Assembly: GCA_018267385.1 (NCBI GenBank)
Contig: JAFDYN010000004.1
Location: 107,879 to 171,878, forward strand
Direction: 5' to 3'
DNA length: 64,000 nt
Origin: Bacteroidota bacterium
GTDB taxonomy: Bacteria > Bacteroidota > Bacteroidia > Chitinophagales > LD1
Part shown: positions 17,684 to 25,724 of the stretch, in pieces
Layout of the letters: every line of letters begins with the position of its first letter
How positions within the stretch are numbered: the stretch's first letter is position 1
Made by a program: the position numbers and the translations under genes
The notes under the pieces: model-generated
The model's database searches: none
What the model saw: the letters and a program-made list of their open reading frames with translations, nothing else
Told to the model about the DNA's origin: nothing

Positions 17684-19288
17684 TTACTTGGCTACGTTTA
17701 CGCTGCGCTTCTCGCGGATCACGGTGACTTTCACCTGGCCCGGATAGACCATTTCCTTTTCGATCTTTTGAGCGATGGCAAATGAGATCTCCTCAGAGTT
17801 CTTGTCATCTACCTTGTCTGCCTCTACTATTACGCGCAGCTCACGGCCTGCCTGTATAGCGTACGCTTTCTCCACGCCGTCGAAACCTTGTGCGAGGTTC
17901 TCGAGATCCTTGATACGCTGGAGGTAGCCCTCCATGATCTCGCGGCGTGCGCCGGGACGTGCACCAGAGATTGCGTCGCAAGCCTGTACGATAGGGGAGA
18001 TCACATATTTCATCTCCATCTCATCGTGGTGCGCACCTACTGCATTCACTACTGCCGCGTGCTCGCCATACTTTTCGCAGAGCTTGGCACCGAGGAGTGC
18101 GTGAGACAGTTCAGATTCTTCATCAGGCACCTTGCCTATATCGTGCAGGAGGCCTGCGCGCTTGGCCAGCTTAGGGTTGAGGCCCAGCTCGGCAGCCATA
18201 GTGGCGCAGAGGTTAGCCACCTCGCGGCTGTGCTGCAGTAGGTTCTGACCATAGGATGAGCGGAAGCGCATACGGCCTACATAGCGCACCAGCTCAGGGT
18301 GCAGGCCCTGTATGCCCAGGTCTATGGCAGTACGCTCACCTATCTCACGGATGTGGTCTTCGAGTTGTTTCTTGGTCTTGGCCACTACCTCCTCGATACG
18401 TGCCGGGTGTATACGGCCATCGGTGACGAGGCGCTGGAGTGACAGACGGGCTATCTCACGGCGGATAGGATCGTAGCCCGAGATGATCATAGCCTCAGGC
18501 GTATCATCTACTACAAACTCGCAGCCTGTAGCAGCCTCGAGTGCGCGGATATTACGTCCTTCGCGACCGATGATCTGGCCTTTCATCTCATCACTATCGA
18601 GGTTGAATACCGAAACGGTGTTCTCTATCGCATTCTCAGCAGCGGTACGCTGGATAGACTGGATGATGATCTTCTTGGCTTCCTTGTTTGCATTGACCTT
18701 GGCAGTGTCTACGATCTCTTTCATCATGCCGAGAGCGCTGGTTTCAGTCTCCTTGCGGAGAGACTCGAGGAGCTCAGTCTTAGCTTCCTCCTTGGTGAGG
18801 GCGCTGATCTGCTCCAGTTTCTTGACGAAAGTCTCATGGCTCTTTTCGAGCTGTTCTTTCTTGGTATTGACCACCTCCAGTTGCTTGTTGAGGTTGTCGC
18901 GCAGCTGGTCCAGGTCTTTCTCCTTGCGGGAGGCTTCGGCCAGTTTGTTATTGGCATCCTGCTGCTGCTGTTTGACGGCGTTTTCCTTTTCTACCACCTT
19001 TTTATTGCGCTCCAGGACCTCAGACTCATGCTTGGTCTTGAGCTGATGCCAGTGCTCTTTGGCTTCGAGCATTTTGTCCTTCTTGTTGTTTTCAGCGTTT
19101 CGCTGTGCGTCTGCTATGATCTTTTCTGCGGAGGCCTTGGCATCTGCCAGCTTCTTTTCCGCATCGGCTTTGGCCTGGGCCTCTATTTTCTCTACCTCAG
19201 ATTTGGTAGAACCCTTGCCTGTGAAATAACCAATAGCAGCACCAACCACCGCGAGGACCACGCCTACGATTATTGTTATTGCTGTCAT
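17684..19288 (-). CDS. rny: Ribonuclease Y
   Basis: 534-residue membrane-anchored endoribonuclease that starts mRNA decay. An N-terminal membrane helix (residues about 3-22, [19 protein letters not shown]) is followed by a long Lys/Glu/Ala-rich coiled coil (about 30-200), a KH RNA-binding domain ([19 protein letters not shown]), and an HD phosphohydrolase domain ([12 protein letters not shown] with the metal-binding HD, and GAHHDEME). Length is typical. The gene is preceded on the same strand by zapA (about 100-bp gap containing a 17-bp palindrome), an arrangement shared by many Bacteroidota. Confidence 0.97.
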   Translation of the reverse strand: MTAITIIVGVVLAVVGAAIGYFTGKGSTKSEVEKIEAQAKADAEKKLADAKASAEKIIADAQRNAENNKKDKMLEAKEHWHQLKTKHESEVLERNKKVVEKENAVKQQQQDANNKLAEASRKEKDLDQLRDNLNKQLEVVNTKKEQLEKSHETFVKKLEQISALTKEEAKTELLESLRKETETSALGMMKEIVDTAKVNANKEAKKIIIQSIQRTAAENAIENTVSVFNLDSDEMKGQIIGREGRNIRALEAATGCEFVVDDTPEAMIISGYDPIRREIARLSLQRLVTDGRIHPARIEEVVAKTKKQLEDHIREIGERTAIDLGIQGLHPELVRYVGRMRFRSSYGQNLLQHSREVANLCATMAAELGLNPKLAKRAGLLHDIGKVPDEESELSHALLGAKLCEKYGEHAAVVNAVGAHHDEMEMKYVISPIVQACDAISGARPGARREIMEGYLQRIKDLENLAQGFDGVEKAYAIQAGRELRVIVEADKVDDKNSEEISFAIAQKIEKEMVYPGQVKVTVIREKRSVNVAK

Positions 19289-19326
19289 TTTTAGTGTTTA
19301 TAATGAATCAAATAAAATCTCTACTG

Positions 19327-19343
19327 ATACTGCCCGGCAGTAT
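19327..19343. promoter_or_regulatory. 17-bp perfect palindrome upstream of rny
   Basis: ATACTGCC-C-GGCAGTAT in the zapA-rny gap, 39 bp before the rny ATG. There is no T-run after it on either strand, so it does not look like a terminator; a protein-binding site is more likely. No regulator is known. Confidence 0.45.
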
Positions 19344-19391
19344 GAGACAAACAAAAACATTAAGTATCCTGTGTGAAAAAGCGCCTGACTA

Positions 19392-19676
19392 TCAGGCCTG
19401 AGAGAGTATTTGTTCGAGTTCTGCGAGCTTTGCGTCAAAGCCGCTATCTTCTATGATGATCTTTTTGGCATTTCTCATATGCTCCACTGCAAAGAGCAGC
19501 AGCACCATAGCCAGGTAATCCTGCTTATCCTTCCCATCATATAGCCGCTGGTACTCCCTGACCTTTTCATTGACCAGTTTGACCGCGTTTTGTACTTCCT
19601 CTTTTTCACTTTCGGACACTCTCAGGGGATAGATCCTGTCTGCCACATTCACATTTATCTGCACCGTATTCTCCAT
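19392..19676 (-). CDS. zapA: Cell division protein ZapA
   Basis: 94-residue FtsZ-ring-associated protein that bundles FtsZ filaments. The N-terminal half forms the small globular domain (QINVNVADRIYPLRVSESEKE, VKLVNEKVREYQ), and the C-terminal half is a helix for dimer/tetramer coiled coils (YLAMVLLLFAVEHMRNAKKI). The start is ATG at 19676; an in-frame GTG at 19679 is adjacent, overlapping the stop of the coiled-coil gene by one base. The near-zero spacing implies translational coupling with that gene. Confidence 0.9.
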   Translation of the reverse strand: MENTVQINVNVADRIYPLRVSESEKEEVQNAVKLVNEKVREYQRLYDGKDKQDYLAMVLLLFAVEHMRNAKKIIIEDSGFDAKLAELEQILSQA

Positions 19677-19678
19677 CA

Positions 19679-19963
19679 CTAGTCATTGAGAAGGGCGATA
19701 CTATTGTCTATTTCCCTGATGTATTCGTTTATCTTTCTTTTGAGGGTGGCTATATCGTCACCTTTCTCAATCGATTGCGCTAACTTAATGATTTTTATTT
19801 TATTGTTTAAGTCCTCTATCGTAGCAGATTGACTATCAATCTGTAATTTCAATTTCTGCTGCTCCTCGCGGGCCAATTTGAGCGCAGCCTCCCGCGCTAT
19901 GGCCTCATTGGCCAGGCGGCGTGTACGCTGTATGATCTTATCCAGGCGGTCTGTATAGGACAT
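19679..19963 (-). CDS. Short coiled-coil protein coupled to zapA (possible division-ring partner)
   Basis: 94 residues, almost entirely helical and heptad-like, rich in Lys, Glu, Leu, Ile and Ala, with no membrane segment. It directly precedes zapA with no gap. Proteins of this type stand before zapA in other Bacteroidota, as I recall, and are usually annotated hypothetical. By analogy with the ZapA-ZapB pair of E. coli (ZapB is a small coiled-coil protein recruited by ZapA) it may be a ZapB-like partner; this is inference from size, shape and position. ATG at 19963. Two near-identical 14-nt direct repeats lie just upstream of the start. Confidence 0.75.
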   Translation of the reverse strand: MSYTDRLDKIIQRTRRLANEAIAREAALKLAREEQQKLKLQIDSQSATIEDLNNKIKIIKLAQSIEKGDDIATLKRKINEYIREIDNSIALLND

Positions 19964-19964
19964 A

Positions 19965-19998
19965 TGAGACGATAGACTTTAGATGTGAGACAATAGAC
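19965..19998. repeat. Two 14-nt direct repeats upstream of the coiled-coil/zapA operon
   Basis: TGAGACGATAGACT (19965-19978) and TGAGACAATAGACT (19985-19998) differ at one base and are spaced exactly 20 bp apart, that is, on the same helix face, immediately before the minus-strand start at 19963. Confidence 0.55.
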
Positions 19999-20080
19999 TA
20001 ATATTAGCTGCGCTAAGGCAATATTAACGTTAAAAAACAGGAAAATGATGCAATCTGATTTGGACACATCCCAAAATCCG

Positions 20081-20110
20081 AAAGGGCCGCAGCATACGCT
20101 GCGACCCTTT
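20081..20110 (-). terminator. Hairpin terminator downstream of the DUF4142 lipoprotein gene
   Basis: Stem AAAGGG-c-CGCAGC / GCTGCG-a-CCCTTT with an ATAC loop, 31 bp past the stop of the minus-strand gene. The T-run after it on the minus strand is short, so strength is uncertain. Confidence 0.65.
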
Positions 20111-20140
20111 ATCTAATCAAGGTAGTTTTACCGAATGGTT

Positions 20141-20734
20141 TTATTTCAGTTTATCCTTCAGGCTCTTGGCGTGCTCCTGATGGGTCTGCAGCTTTGGCAG
20201 GCCTGTGGCAGCGAGATCCCGTACCTCCTTTGAGTCAGCTTCGTTTTTGCTTGTTTTATCAAAGAGGTCTATTGCCTTTCTATGACCGTCCACATTGACG
20301 GATACGTATTCCTTATCAAACTTGGCTCCCTTCAGGTCGTTTAGTTTATCCCACTCCTTCTTATTGTCATCTCCCATACCTGCGGGCAGAGTGATACCCT
20401 TGGTGCCGGCCATATCACTTACATCTTTGCCCATAGCAGTGTGCTGGTCTATCATCATTTTAGCAAATGCCTTGACATCAGCATTTTGTGAGTTCTTTTC
20501 AGCCAGCTTGCCCGCCTCTATCTCAAAAACTCCTGTCTGGCTAGCCTCAGCCAGAAAGGCTGAATCCTCCATATGAGCCTGACCCATATCTCCGGAAGGC
20601 ACACTAGCAGCACTATCACCAGTATGACTGAAGGTGTCTATCGTGGTCATAGGCGTATCTACGGTATCTTTATTGTGGCAGGCTGCCAGGACAAGACCTG
20701 TGGCTAGGGCAAGGATAAATAGTTTGAATTTCAT
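20141..20734 (-). CDS. DUF4142 family lipoprotein
   Basis: 197 residues. Signal peptide of a lipoprotein (MKFKLFILALATGLVLAAC, lipobox LAAC, Cys19), a Thr/Ser-rich linker to about residue 55, then a helical DUF4142 domain with the usual features: FLAEASQTGVFEIEAGKLAEKNSQNADVK near its start, the AKMMIDQHTAMGKDV motif, and a final helix KLQTHQEHAKSLKDKLK. The fold is ferritin-like and members are periplasmic or outer-membrane-bound; the function is unknown, though the family is often linked to stress. The start was taken at the signal peptide (20734); the longer frame from 20791 adds residues with no signal character. Confidence 0.88.
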   Translation of the reverse strand: MKFKLFILALATGLVLAACHNKDTVDTPMTTIDTFSHTGDSAASVPSGDMGQAHMEDSAFLAEASQTGVFEIEAGKLAEKNSQNADVKAFAKMMIDQHTAMGKDVSDMAGTKGITLPAGMGDDNKKEWDKLNDLKGAKFDKEYVSVNVDGHRKAIDLFDKTSKNEADSKEVRDLAATGLPKLQTHQEHAKSLKDKLK

Positions 20735-21001
20735 AATGTTTTGATTTGGGTTAAAAGCAACGCGAGAGAATAACAGAAAAATTTGTGCCAAGCCATTTTG
20801 CGGGGATGTGACATAGAAATGGGAAAGAATATGCGCTGAATGCGGCTCTACACAGAATGTGTTTGTCTAAATAGTTCCGCCATTTGCTTTTTACTGATCG
20901 CTCTAGCAGGAAGATTTGAGGCATTCGCTTAATGAGGTTGCACCGCAAGACTAAAGCCCCCTCCTTTACGTTGCCTACGCTCAACCAAAATTCAATTCAA
21001 C

Positions 21002-22156
21002 ATGCGCTTTATCGTTCTACTGTTGTTCTTCTCCTCTCTTTCCACAGCCTCTGCTCAGCGCCTCAAATTCAGTGAATGGAAAAACCTGACCACCTCCGGC
21101 AAACTACCCAAAGAGTGCCACCTGATGCATAGCAATAACAACCTCGACCTGGTCAGGTATAAAGGCAAGTATTACCTCGCATTTCGCACAGCGCCTACGC
21201 ACTACGCTTCTAAAAAAGTAAAACTGTATGTGGTCAGCTCCTACGACCTGGACAAGTGGGAATATGAGACGGAGGTCAGCCTGGGCCGCGACCAGCGGGA
21301 ACCAAGGTTTGCCGTGTACCATGATACGCTTAATTTATACTTTTTCACTGGCGGCAAGTCCATGTTCAGCTTTGAGCCGCATGAGATGCTGATGTGTCGG
21401 TCTGTAGGCGGGCATAGCTGGACAGCTCCGCAGAGCACCAATCTGGATGGCTTTGTGCCATGGCGCCTGCGCGAGCGGAACGATACCCTCTATATGTCTG
21501 CCTATGATGGCCGCAACCTATATAATACGAAGCATCACTCTAACCTGCGCCTTTTCTACACTACGAGTGCTACCGCTTTTCAGCCTTTCACCCAGGCACC
21601 ACAGATAGATGCGGAGCATGCCGAGGAGGGAGAGTTCATCTTTGACAAGAAGGGAGACCTTTTCGCTACCGTGCGGCTGGAGAGCAGCGGCGCGCTGATC
21701 TGCAAGGCCGACAACTGCAACATCGGTACCTGGAAAAAAGTGAAGTCAAGAAATAAGTATGATAGTGCGCTGCTCTTCGATCATAACGATGATATCTACC
21801 TCGTCTCTCGTCGTAATAATGATGGCTACATGAACCGCTACACAGACTCTGTGCTGACCAAGCGCCAGCAGATACACAATATGATCCGCTACTGGTTTAC
21901 GTCTAAGGTCACTTCGATCTTCAAGCTAAATAAACAGGACCTGAGTCTCTCGCTGGTATCTGACCTGCCGAGCACGGGTGATAATGCCTTCCCGGGGATA
22001 GTGAAGATAGACGACAACAAGTATGTGCTGATGAACTATAGCAGCAATATCAAGGGCAGGAAGAAGGTGTGGTTTACCGGCCAGCTAGGCAGGACCTATA
22101 TCTATATGACTACGATGACCTTTGAGCCGGAGCAGTTGGGGATGTCTGAACGGTGA
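21002..22156 (+). CDS. Secreted beta-propeller protein with sialidase-like Asp-box motifs
   Basis: 384 residues with a clear signal peptide (MRFIVLLLFFSSLSTASAQ). The mature part has repeated beta-strand blocks ending in aromatic-rich turns: SSYDLDKWEYET and CRSVGGHSWTAPQ resemble sialidase Asp-boxes (SxDxGxxW), and RERNDTLYMSAYDGRN and NNDGYMNRY resemble blade edges of five- or six-bladed propellers. This suggests a glycoside-hydrolase or sialidase-like fold. The catalytic Arg triad of true sialidases could not be assigned, so activity is unproven. No sorting domain is seen at the C-terminus. It stands alone, convergent with pheT. Confidence 0.75.
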   Translation: MRFIVLLLFFSSLSTASAQRLKFSEWKNLTTSGKLPKECHLMHSNNNLDLVRYKGKYYLAFRTAPTHYASKKVKLYVVSSYDLDKWEYETEVSLGRDQREPRFAVYHDTLNLYFFTGGKSMFSFEPHEMLMCRSVGGHSWTAPQSTNLDGFVPWRLRERNDTLYMSAYDGRNLYNTKHHSNLRLFYTTSATAFQPFTQAPQIDAEHAEEGEFIFDKKGDLFATVRLESSGALICKADNCNIGTWKKVKSRNKYDSALLFDHNDDIYLVSRRNNDGYMNRYTDSVLTKRQQIHNMIRYWFTSKVTSIFKLNKQDLSLSLVSDLPSTGDNAFPGIVKIDDNKYVLMNYSSNIKGRKKVWFTGQLGRTYIYMTTMTFEPEQLGMSER

Positions 22157-22248
22157 TTTTCTTGATTCGTGTGATGGAGATGATTAGATACCTAGTCAAA
22201 CTAAAATACACTTGCTTCCTGCTTTATGTATTATAGTATGTGGGTAGT

Positions 22249-24741
22249 TTACTTCCTAATCACCACTCCCAGCTCTGACTCCAGTTTCTTCATTAGCTTA
22301 CCCATCGTCTTATCGATGTCGGCATCTGTGAGCGTCTTCTCGGGGTCGAGGAAGGTAAAGCTGACAGCATAGGATTTTTTGCCGGCTTCGATCTTATCAC
22401 CCTTATATACGTCAAAGAGGGAAACCTCACGGAGAAGTTTGCGACCCTCGGCTTTGGCTATCTGCTCTATCTGCTCAAAGCGAAGATCGGTACTGACCAG
22501 CATGGCCAGGTCACGACGCACAGCCGGGAACTTAGGCAGGTGCCTGAACTGTACATGTAAATGGTGTGATTGCTGTAGCAGGAGGTCCCAATTGATATCG
22601 GCAAAGAAGACATCTTGCTTGATATCAAAGTTCTTCAGGATGTTGCGGTCTACCTGTCCGTAGGTAGCGAGTACCTGACCCTCCAGTGATAGCCGGCTGG
22701 CAAATGCAAAAGGAGATGACTCTATCACATTAGCACTATACTCGCGCACACCAAACCGGGTGAGAACATTAGATACATAGGACTGCAAGTGATAGAAATC
22801 ATATTTGTGGCCCTTTGACAGCCAGTTATCGGCCACGTCCTGACCGGTGAGAAAGAGTGCGAGATGCTGCTGCTGGGTGAAGTGATCTCCCTGGCGGTGA
22901 TAGGTCTTGCCTATCTCATAGAGGCGGAGATCGCCGCTCTTGCGGTTTTGGTTATGCGCTATGACCTCCAGGCCGCTATAGAGCATAGAGGTACGGAGGC
23001 TATCCAACTCTGCTGTCTGCGAGTTGAGCAGCAGGATCTGCTGCCGCCTCAGTGCATCATCCTGCTCAAACTTTGACTGCGAAATGGAGTTTGTACTGAT
23101 CTCGCTGAAGCCTGTGCCGGTGAGGAGGGCTGCAGCGATGTTTTCCAGTTTCACGGGATCTACCTTTGGAGAGAAAGAAAGAGACGACTGAAGCGTCTTT
23201 GGCATCGGGATATTATTGTAGCCATAGATGCGCAGGACCTCTTCGAGTATATCGGCTTCGCGCTTTACATCGGCCTTGAAGGTAGGCACCAGCAGTGAGA
23301 GGCTATCGCCATCTTCTTTCTCTATAGAGATGCCGAGTTTGGTCAGAATGTTTTTGATAGTAGCGGCCGGTATATCAGCTCCTGCGAGTTTATTGAGGCG
23401 AGTGATGGTGGTAGTCACCTCATAGCCTCTGACAGGTGCCGGATAGACATCTATGATATCAGATACCACGTGGCCGCCGCATATCTCACAGATGAGCGAG
23501 GCGGCGCGCTTCAGCACCTCTACTGTCGCATTGATGTCAGTGATCTTCTCAAAGTGCATCGCTGCATCCGTGCGCAGGTTGTGGCGTGCAGCCGTCTTGC
23601 GCACACTGGTCGAGTCAAAGTGCGCTGACTCCAGAAATATATTAGTCGTAGTGCCGGATACTCCGCTCTCGAGCCCACCGAAAACACCGGCTATGCATAC
23701 ACCTCCTTCCGCATCGCAGATCATCAGGTCATCTGACGATAGCTTACGATCAGTACCATCGAGCGCCTTGAATATGGTGCCATCGGCAAGTTTCTTGACT
23801 ACGATCTTTCCTCCCTTTATGCGGTCTGCATCAAAAGCATGCAGGGGCTGGCCATATTCATGCAGCACATAGTTTGTGATGTCCACCACATTATTGATAG
23901 GGCGGAGGCCGATAGCGCGAAGCCTGTTTTGCAGCCAGGCCGGCGAGTCTCCTATTTTTACTCCTGAGATATTGACGCCACTGTAGCGCGGGCATGCCGC
24001 CGTATCCTCTATGAGCACCTCTTTCACTCCGGTGCCGCGATCCAGTTTGACACATGGTACCGGAGCGCAAAGGTCCAGTTGATTAGCGCTTTTCAGACTG
24101 GTGATCTTAGCGTTTTCCAGGTTTGTCTTTGGCTTTTGGATAGAGGCATCGATCTTATAGACGGTACTGAGTGCCGCTGCCAGGTCGCGCGCTACGCCGA
24201 TATGCGAGTATGCGTCGGAGCGGTTAGGCGTGAGCCCTATCTCAAAAACCTGATCCTTTTCTACTTTGAAATACTCTGCTGCAGGGGTGCCGACCTTGGT
24301 AGCAGGGTCGAGCTCCATGATACCTGCATGAGAGGTGCCCAGGCCCAGCTCATCATCTGCGCAGATCATACCGAATGACTCTACGCCGCGGATCTTGGCC
24401 TTCTTGATCTGAAATTTTTCGCTTGAGGAGGGGTGCAGCGTAGCGCCTACCAGCGCCACGGGAGACTTCAGGCCTACGCGCGCATTGGGAGCACCACAGA
24501 CTATCTGCAATAGTTCACCTGTACCCACATCTACCTTAGTGACATTGAGTTTGTCGGCGTCCGGATGTTTCTCACAGGCTACTATCTCACCTATCACTAC
24601 GCCCTCCAGGCCACCGGGCACCGACTCCCATGCTTCTACACTCTCTACTTCCAGTCCTGTATTGGTCAGTATCTCTGCCACATCTGCAGGTACGAGATTG
24701 AGATCGAGGTAAGACTTGAGCCAGTTATATGAAATTTTCAT
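22249..24741 (-). CDS. pheT: Phenylalanyl-tRNA synthetase beta subunit
   Basis: 830-residue large subunit of the (alpha-beta)2 enzyme that charges tRNA-Phe. Order of domains: the EMAP-like tRNA-binding OB fold (about 40-150, VVIGEIVACEKHPDADKLNVTKV), the B3/B4 editing domain (RYSGVNISGVKIGDSPAWLQ region to about 400), B5 (about 410-490), the catalytic-like core, and the C-terminal FDX-ACB anticodon-binding domain (FRHLPKFPAVRRDLAMLV to the end). Length fits the long pheT type. The alpha subunit gene (pheS) is not in the window. An exact Bacteroidota promoter lies upstream. Confidence 0.97.
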   Translation of the reverse strand: MKISYNWLKSYLDLNLVPADVAEILTNTGLEVESVEAWESVPGGLEGVVIGEIVACEKHPDADKLNVTKVDVGTGELLQIVCGAPNARVGLKSPVALVGATLHPSSSEKFQIKKAKIRGVESFGMICADDELGLGTSHAGIMELDPATKVGTPAAEYFKVEKDQVFEIGLTPNRSDAYSHIGVARDLAAALSTVYKIDASIQKPKTNLENAKITSLKSANQLDLCAPVPCVKLDRGTGVKEVLIEDTAACPRYSGVNISGVKIGDSPAWLQNRLRAIGLRPINNVVDITNYVLHEYGQPLHAFDADRIKGGKIVVKKLADGTIFKALDGTDRKLSSDDLMICDAEGGVCIAGVFGGLESGVSGTTTNIFLESAHFDSTSVRKTAARHNLRTDAAMHFEKITDINATVEVLKRAASLICEICGGHVVSDIIDVYPAPVRGYEVTTTITRLNKLAGADIPAATIKNILTKLGISIEKEDGDSLSLLVPTFKADVKREADILEEVLRIYGYNNIPMPKTLQSSLSFSPKVDPVKLENIAAALLTGTGFSEISTNSISQSKFEQDDALRRQQILLLNSQTAELDSLRTSMLYSGLEVIAHNQNRKSGDLRLYEIGKTYHRQGDHFTQQQHLALFLTGQDVADNWLSKGHKYDFYHLQSYVSNVLTRFGVREYSANVIESSPFAFASRLSLEGQVLATYGQVDRNILKNFDIKQDVFFADINWDLLLQQSHHLHVQFRHLPKFPAVRRDLAMLVSTDLRFEQIEQIAKAEGRKLLREVSLFDVYKGDKIEAGKKSYAVSFTFLDPEKTLTDADIDKTMGKLMKKLESELGVVIRK

Positions 24742-24768
24742 CTTTGATAAATCTATTGATCAGACGCG

Positions 24769-24799
24769 CAAAGCTATAATACGCGCTGTAAGTATCAAA
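24769..24799 (-). promoter_or_regulatory. Consensus Bacteroidota promoter of pheT
   Basis: On the minus strand TTTG (24799-24796), a 19-nt spacer and TAGCTTTG (24776-24769) match the -33/-7 consensus TTTG-N19-TAnnTTTG exactly. The predicted leader before the ATG at 24741 is about 20 nt. Confidence 0.85.
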
Positions 24800-24820
24800 C
24801 TGTCAAATACATGATGGGTG

Positions 24821-25714
24821 TCACTGCACTGCGACCTCTTTGACCTGCAGTATCTCGTAGCTGCCTGAGAAGCGATGGACAAAAGCAACAATATTCATAT
24901 GCTCCGGGCGCCAGATGGGATCGGTGATGTGATAGGTAAATACCTTTCTGATGACGGTGCCGGGCATCAGATTGACGTCGAGCCTGTCTCCCAGTATATT
25001 GGTCAGAGACCCACGCAGTATATCATTGTGGACATAAGCGGTGTCATTAGAGTTGTCTGCCTGGAGCTGGCTGGTCACAATACTATCCTCGGTGAGATAA
25101 AGTGTTAGTTTATTGCTATCGGTCTGAGCGGAAGTGTAATGCAGCTCCACCTGTACAGCACCCGAGCGCGTAGCCTGGTCGTAAGTATTTGTGAGAATCA
25201 TATTGACCGGCGTTGTTTTAGTCAGTTGCGCACTTGCGTCTGAGTTAAAGTTGCTCGCAAAATCATAAATACTACCCTGCTGTGATAGAGAAGTGTGCAA
25301 TACCCTATCTATAGCGCCTACTGGTCGTGCACCGGGCTCACCAAAATTATTTATGATAGCCTGTGCATCTGCATTATTCAGTACCTGCCGGCTGCCCACC
25401 TGAGGCTCATCTTGTGATGCTTGTTCTGTACCATGTATAGCCACGGCCACTACTCTTCCCGGGTTAGCCGCTTTGATATTTTCTACAGTGACGTGCGCTG
25501 CGGGGCAGTTGATGCAGGCCACTCCTGTAAACAGCTCTATCAAAGTGTTTTTCGGTTCGGCTGTCTGTACCGGACTCTCTACATAGGTCGTGTCTACCAG
25601 GACATTGTGTTTACCATTAGTGAGGTCTATCTGAGGACCGGTCTCCTTGCAGCCTGCCGTCAGTAATAATATGCTTGCTATAGGCAGGATCTTGATGAGA
25701 TAAGAAAATTTCAT
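24821..25714 (-). CDS. Omp28-related outer membrane lipoprotein with a CxxC thioredoxin-like motif
   Basis: 297 residues. Lipoprotein signal peptide ending in TAGC (Cys22). A thioredoxin-like block follows: LIELFTGVACINCPAAHVTVENI with the cysteine pair Cys67-x-x-Cys70 and the conserved following helix, then a beta-rich C-terminal domain (about 165-297). This is the arrangement of Omp28-type proteins, known as surface proteins of Bacteroidota such as Porphyromonas; the biochemical role is not settled. It is 10 bp downstream of the DUF6029 barrel gene on the same strand, so the two are almost certainly one operon, and a periplasmic TlpA oxidoreductase gene is divergent from them. Confidence 0.85.
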   Translation of the reverse strand: MKFSYLIKILPIASILLLTAGCKETGPQIDLTNGKHNVLVDTTYVESPVQTAEPKNTLIELFTGVACINCPAAHVTVENIKAANPGRVVAVAIHGTEQASQDEPQVGSRQVLNNADAQAIINNFGEPGARPVGAIDRVLHTSLSQQGSIYDFASNFNSDASAQLTKTTPVNMILTNTYDQATRSGAVQVELHYTSAQTDSNKLTLYLTEDSIVTSQLQADNSNDTAYVHNDILRGSLTNILGDRLDVNLMPGTVIRKVFTYHITDPIWRPEHMNIVAFVHRFSGSYEILQVKEVAVQ

Positions 25715-25724
25715 GACAGTATGA

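Noticed and set aside
20751..20984. A 77-residue minus-strand frame upstream of the DUF4142 lipoprotein gene
   Set aside because: No signal peptide, domain or start signal, and it occupies the probable promoter region.
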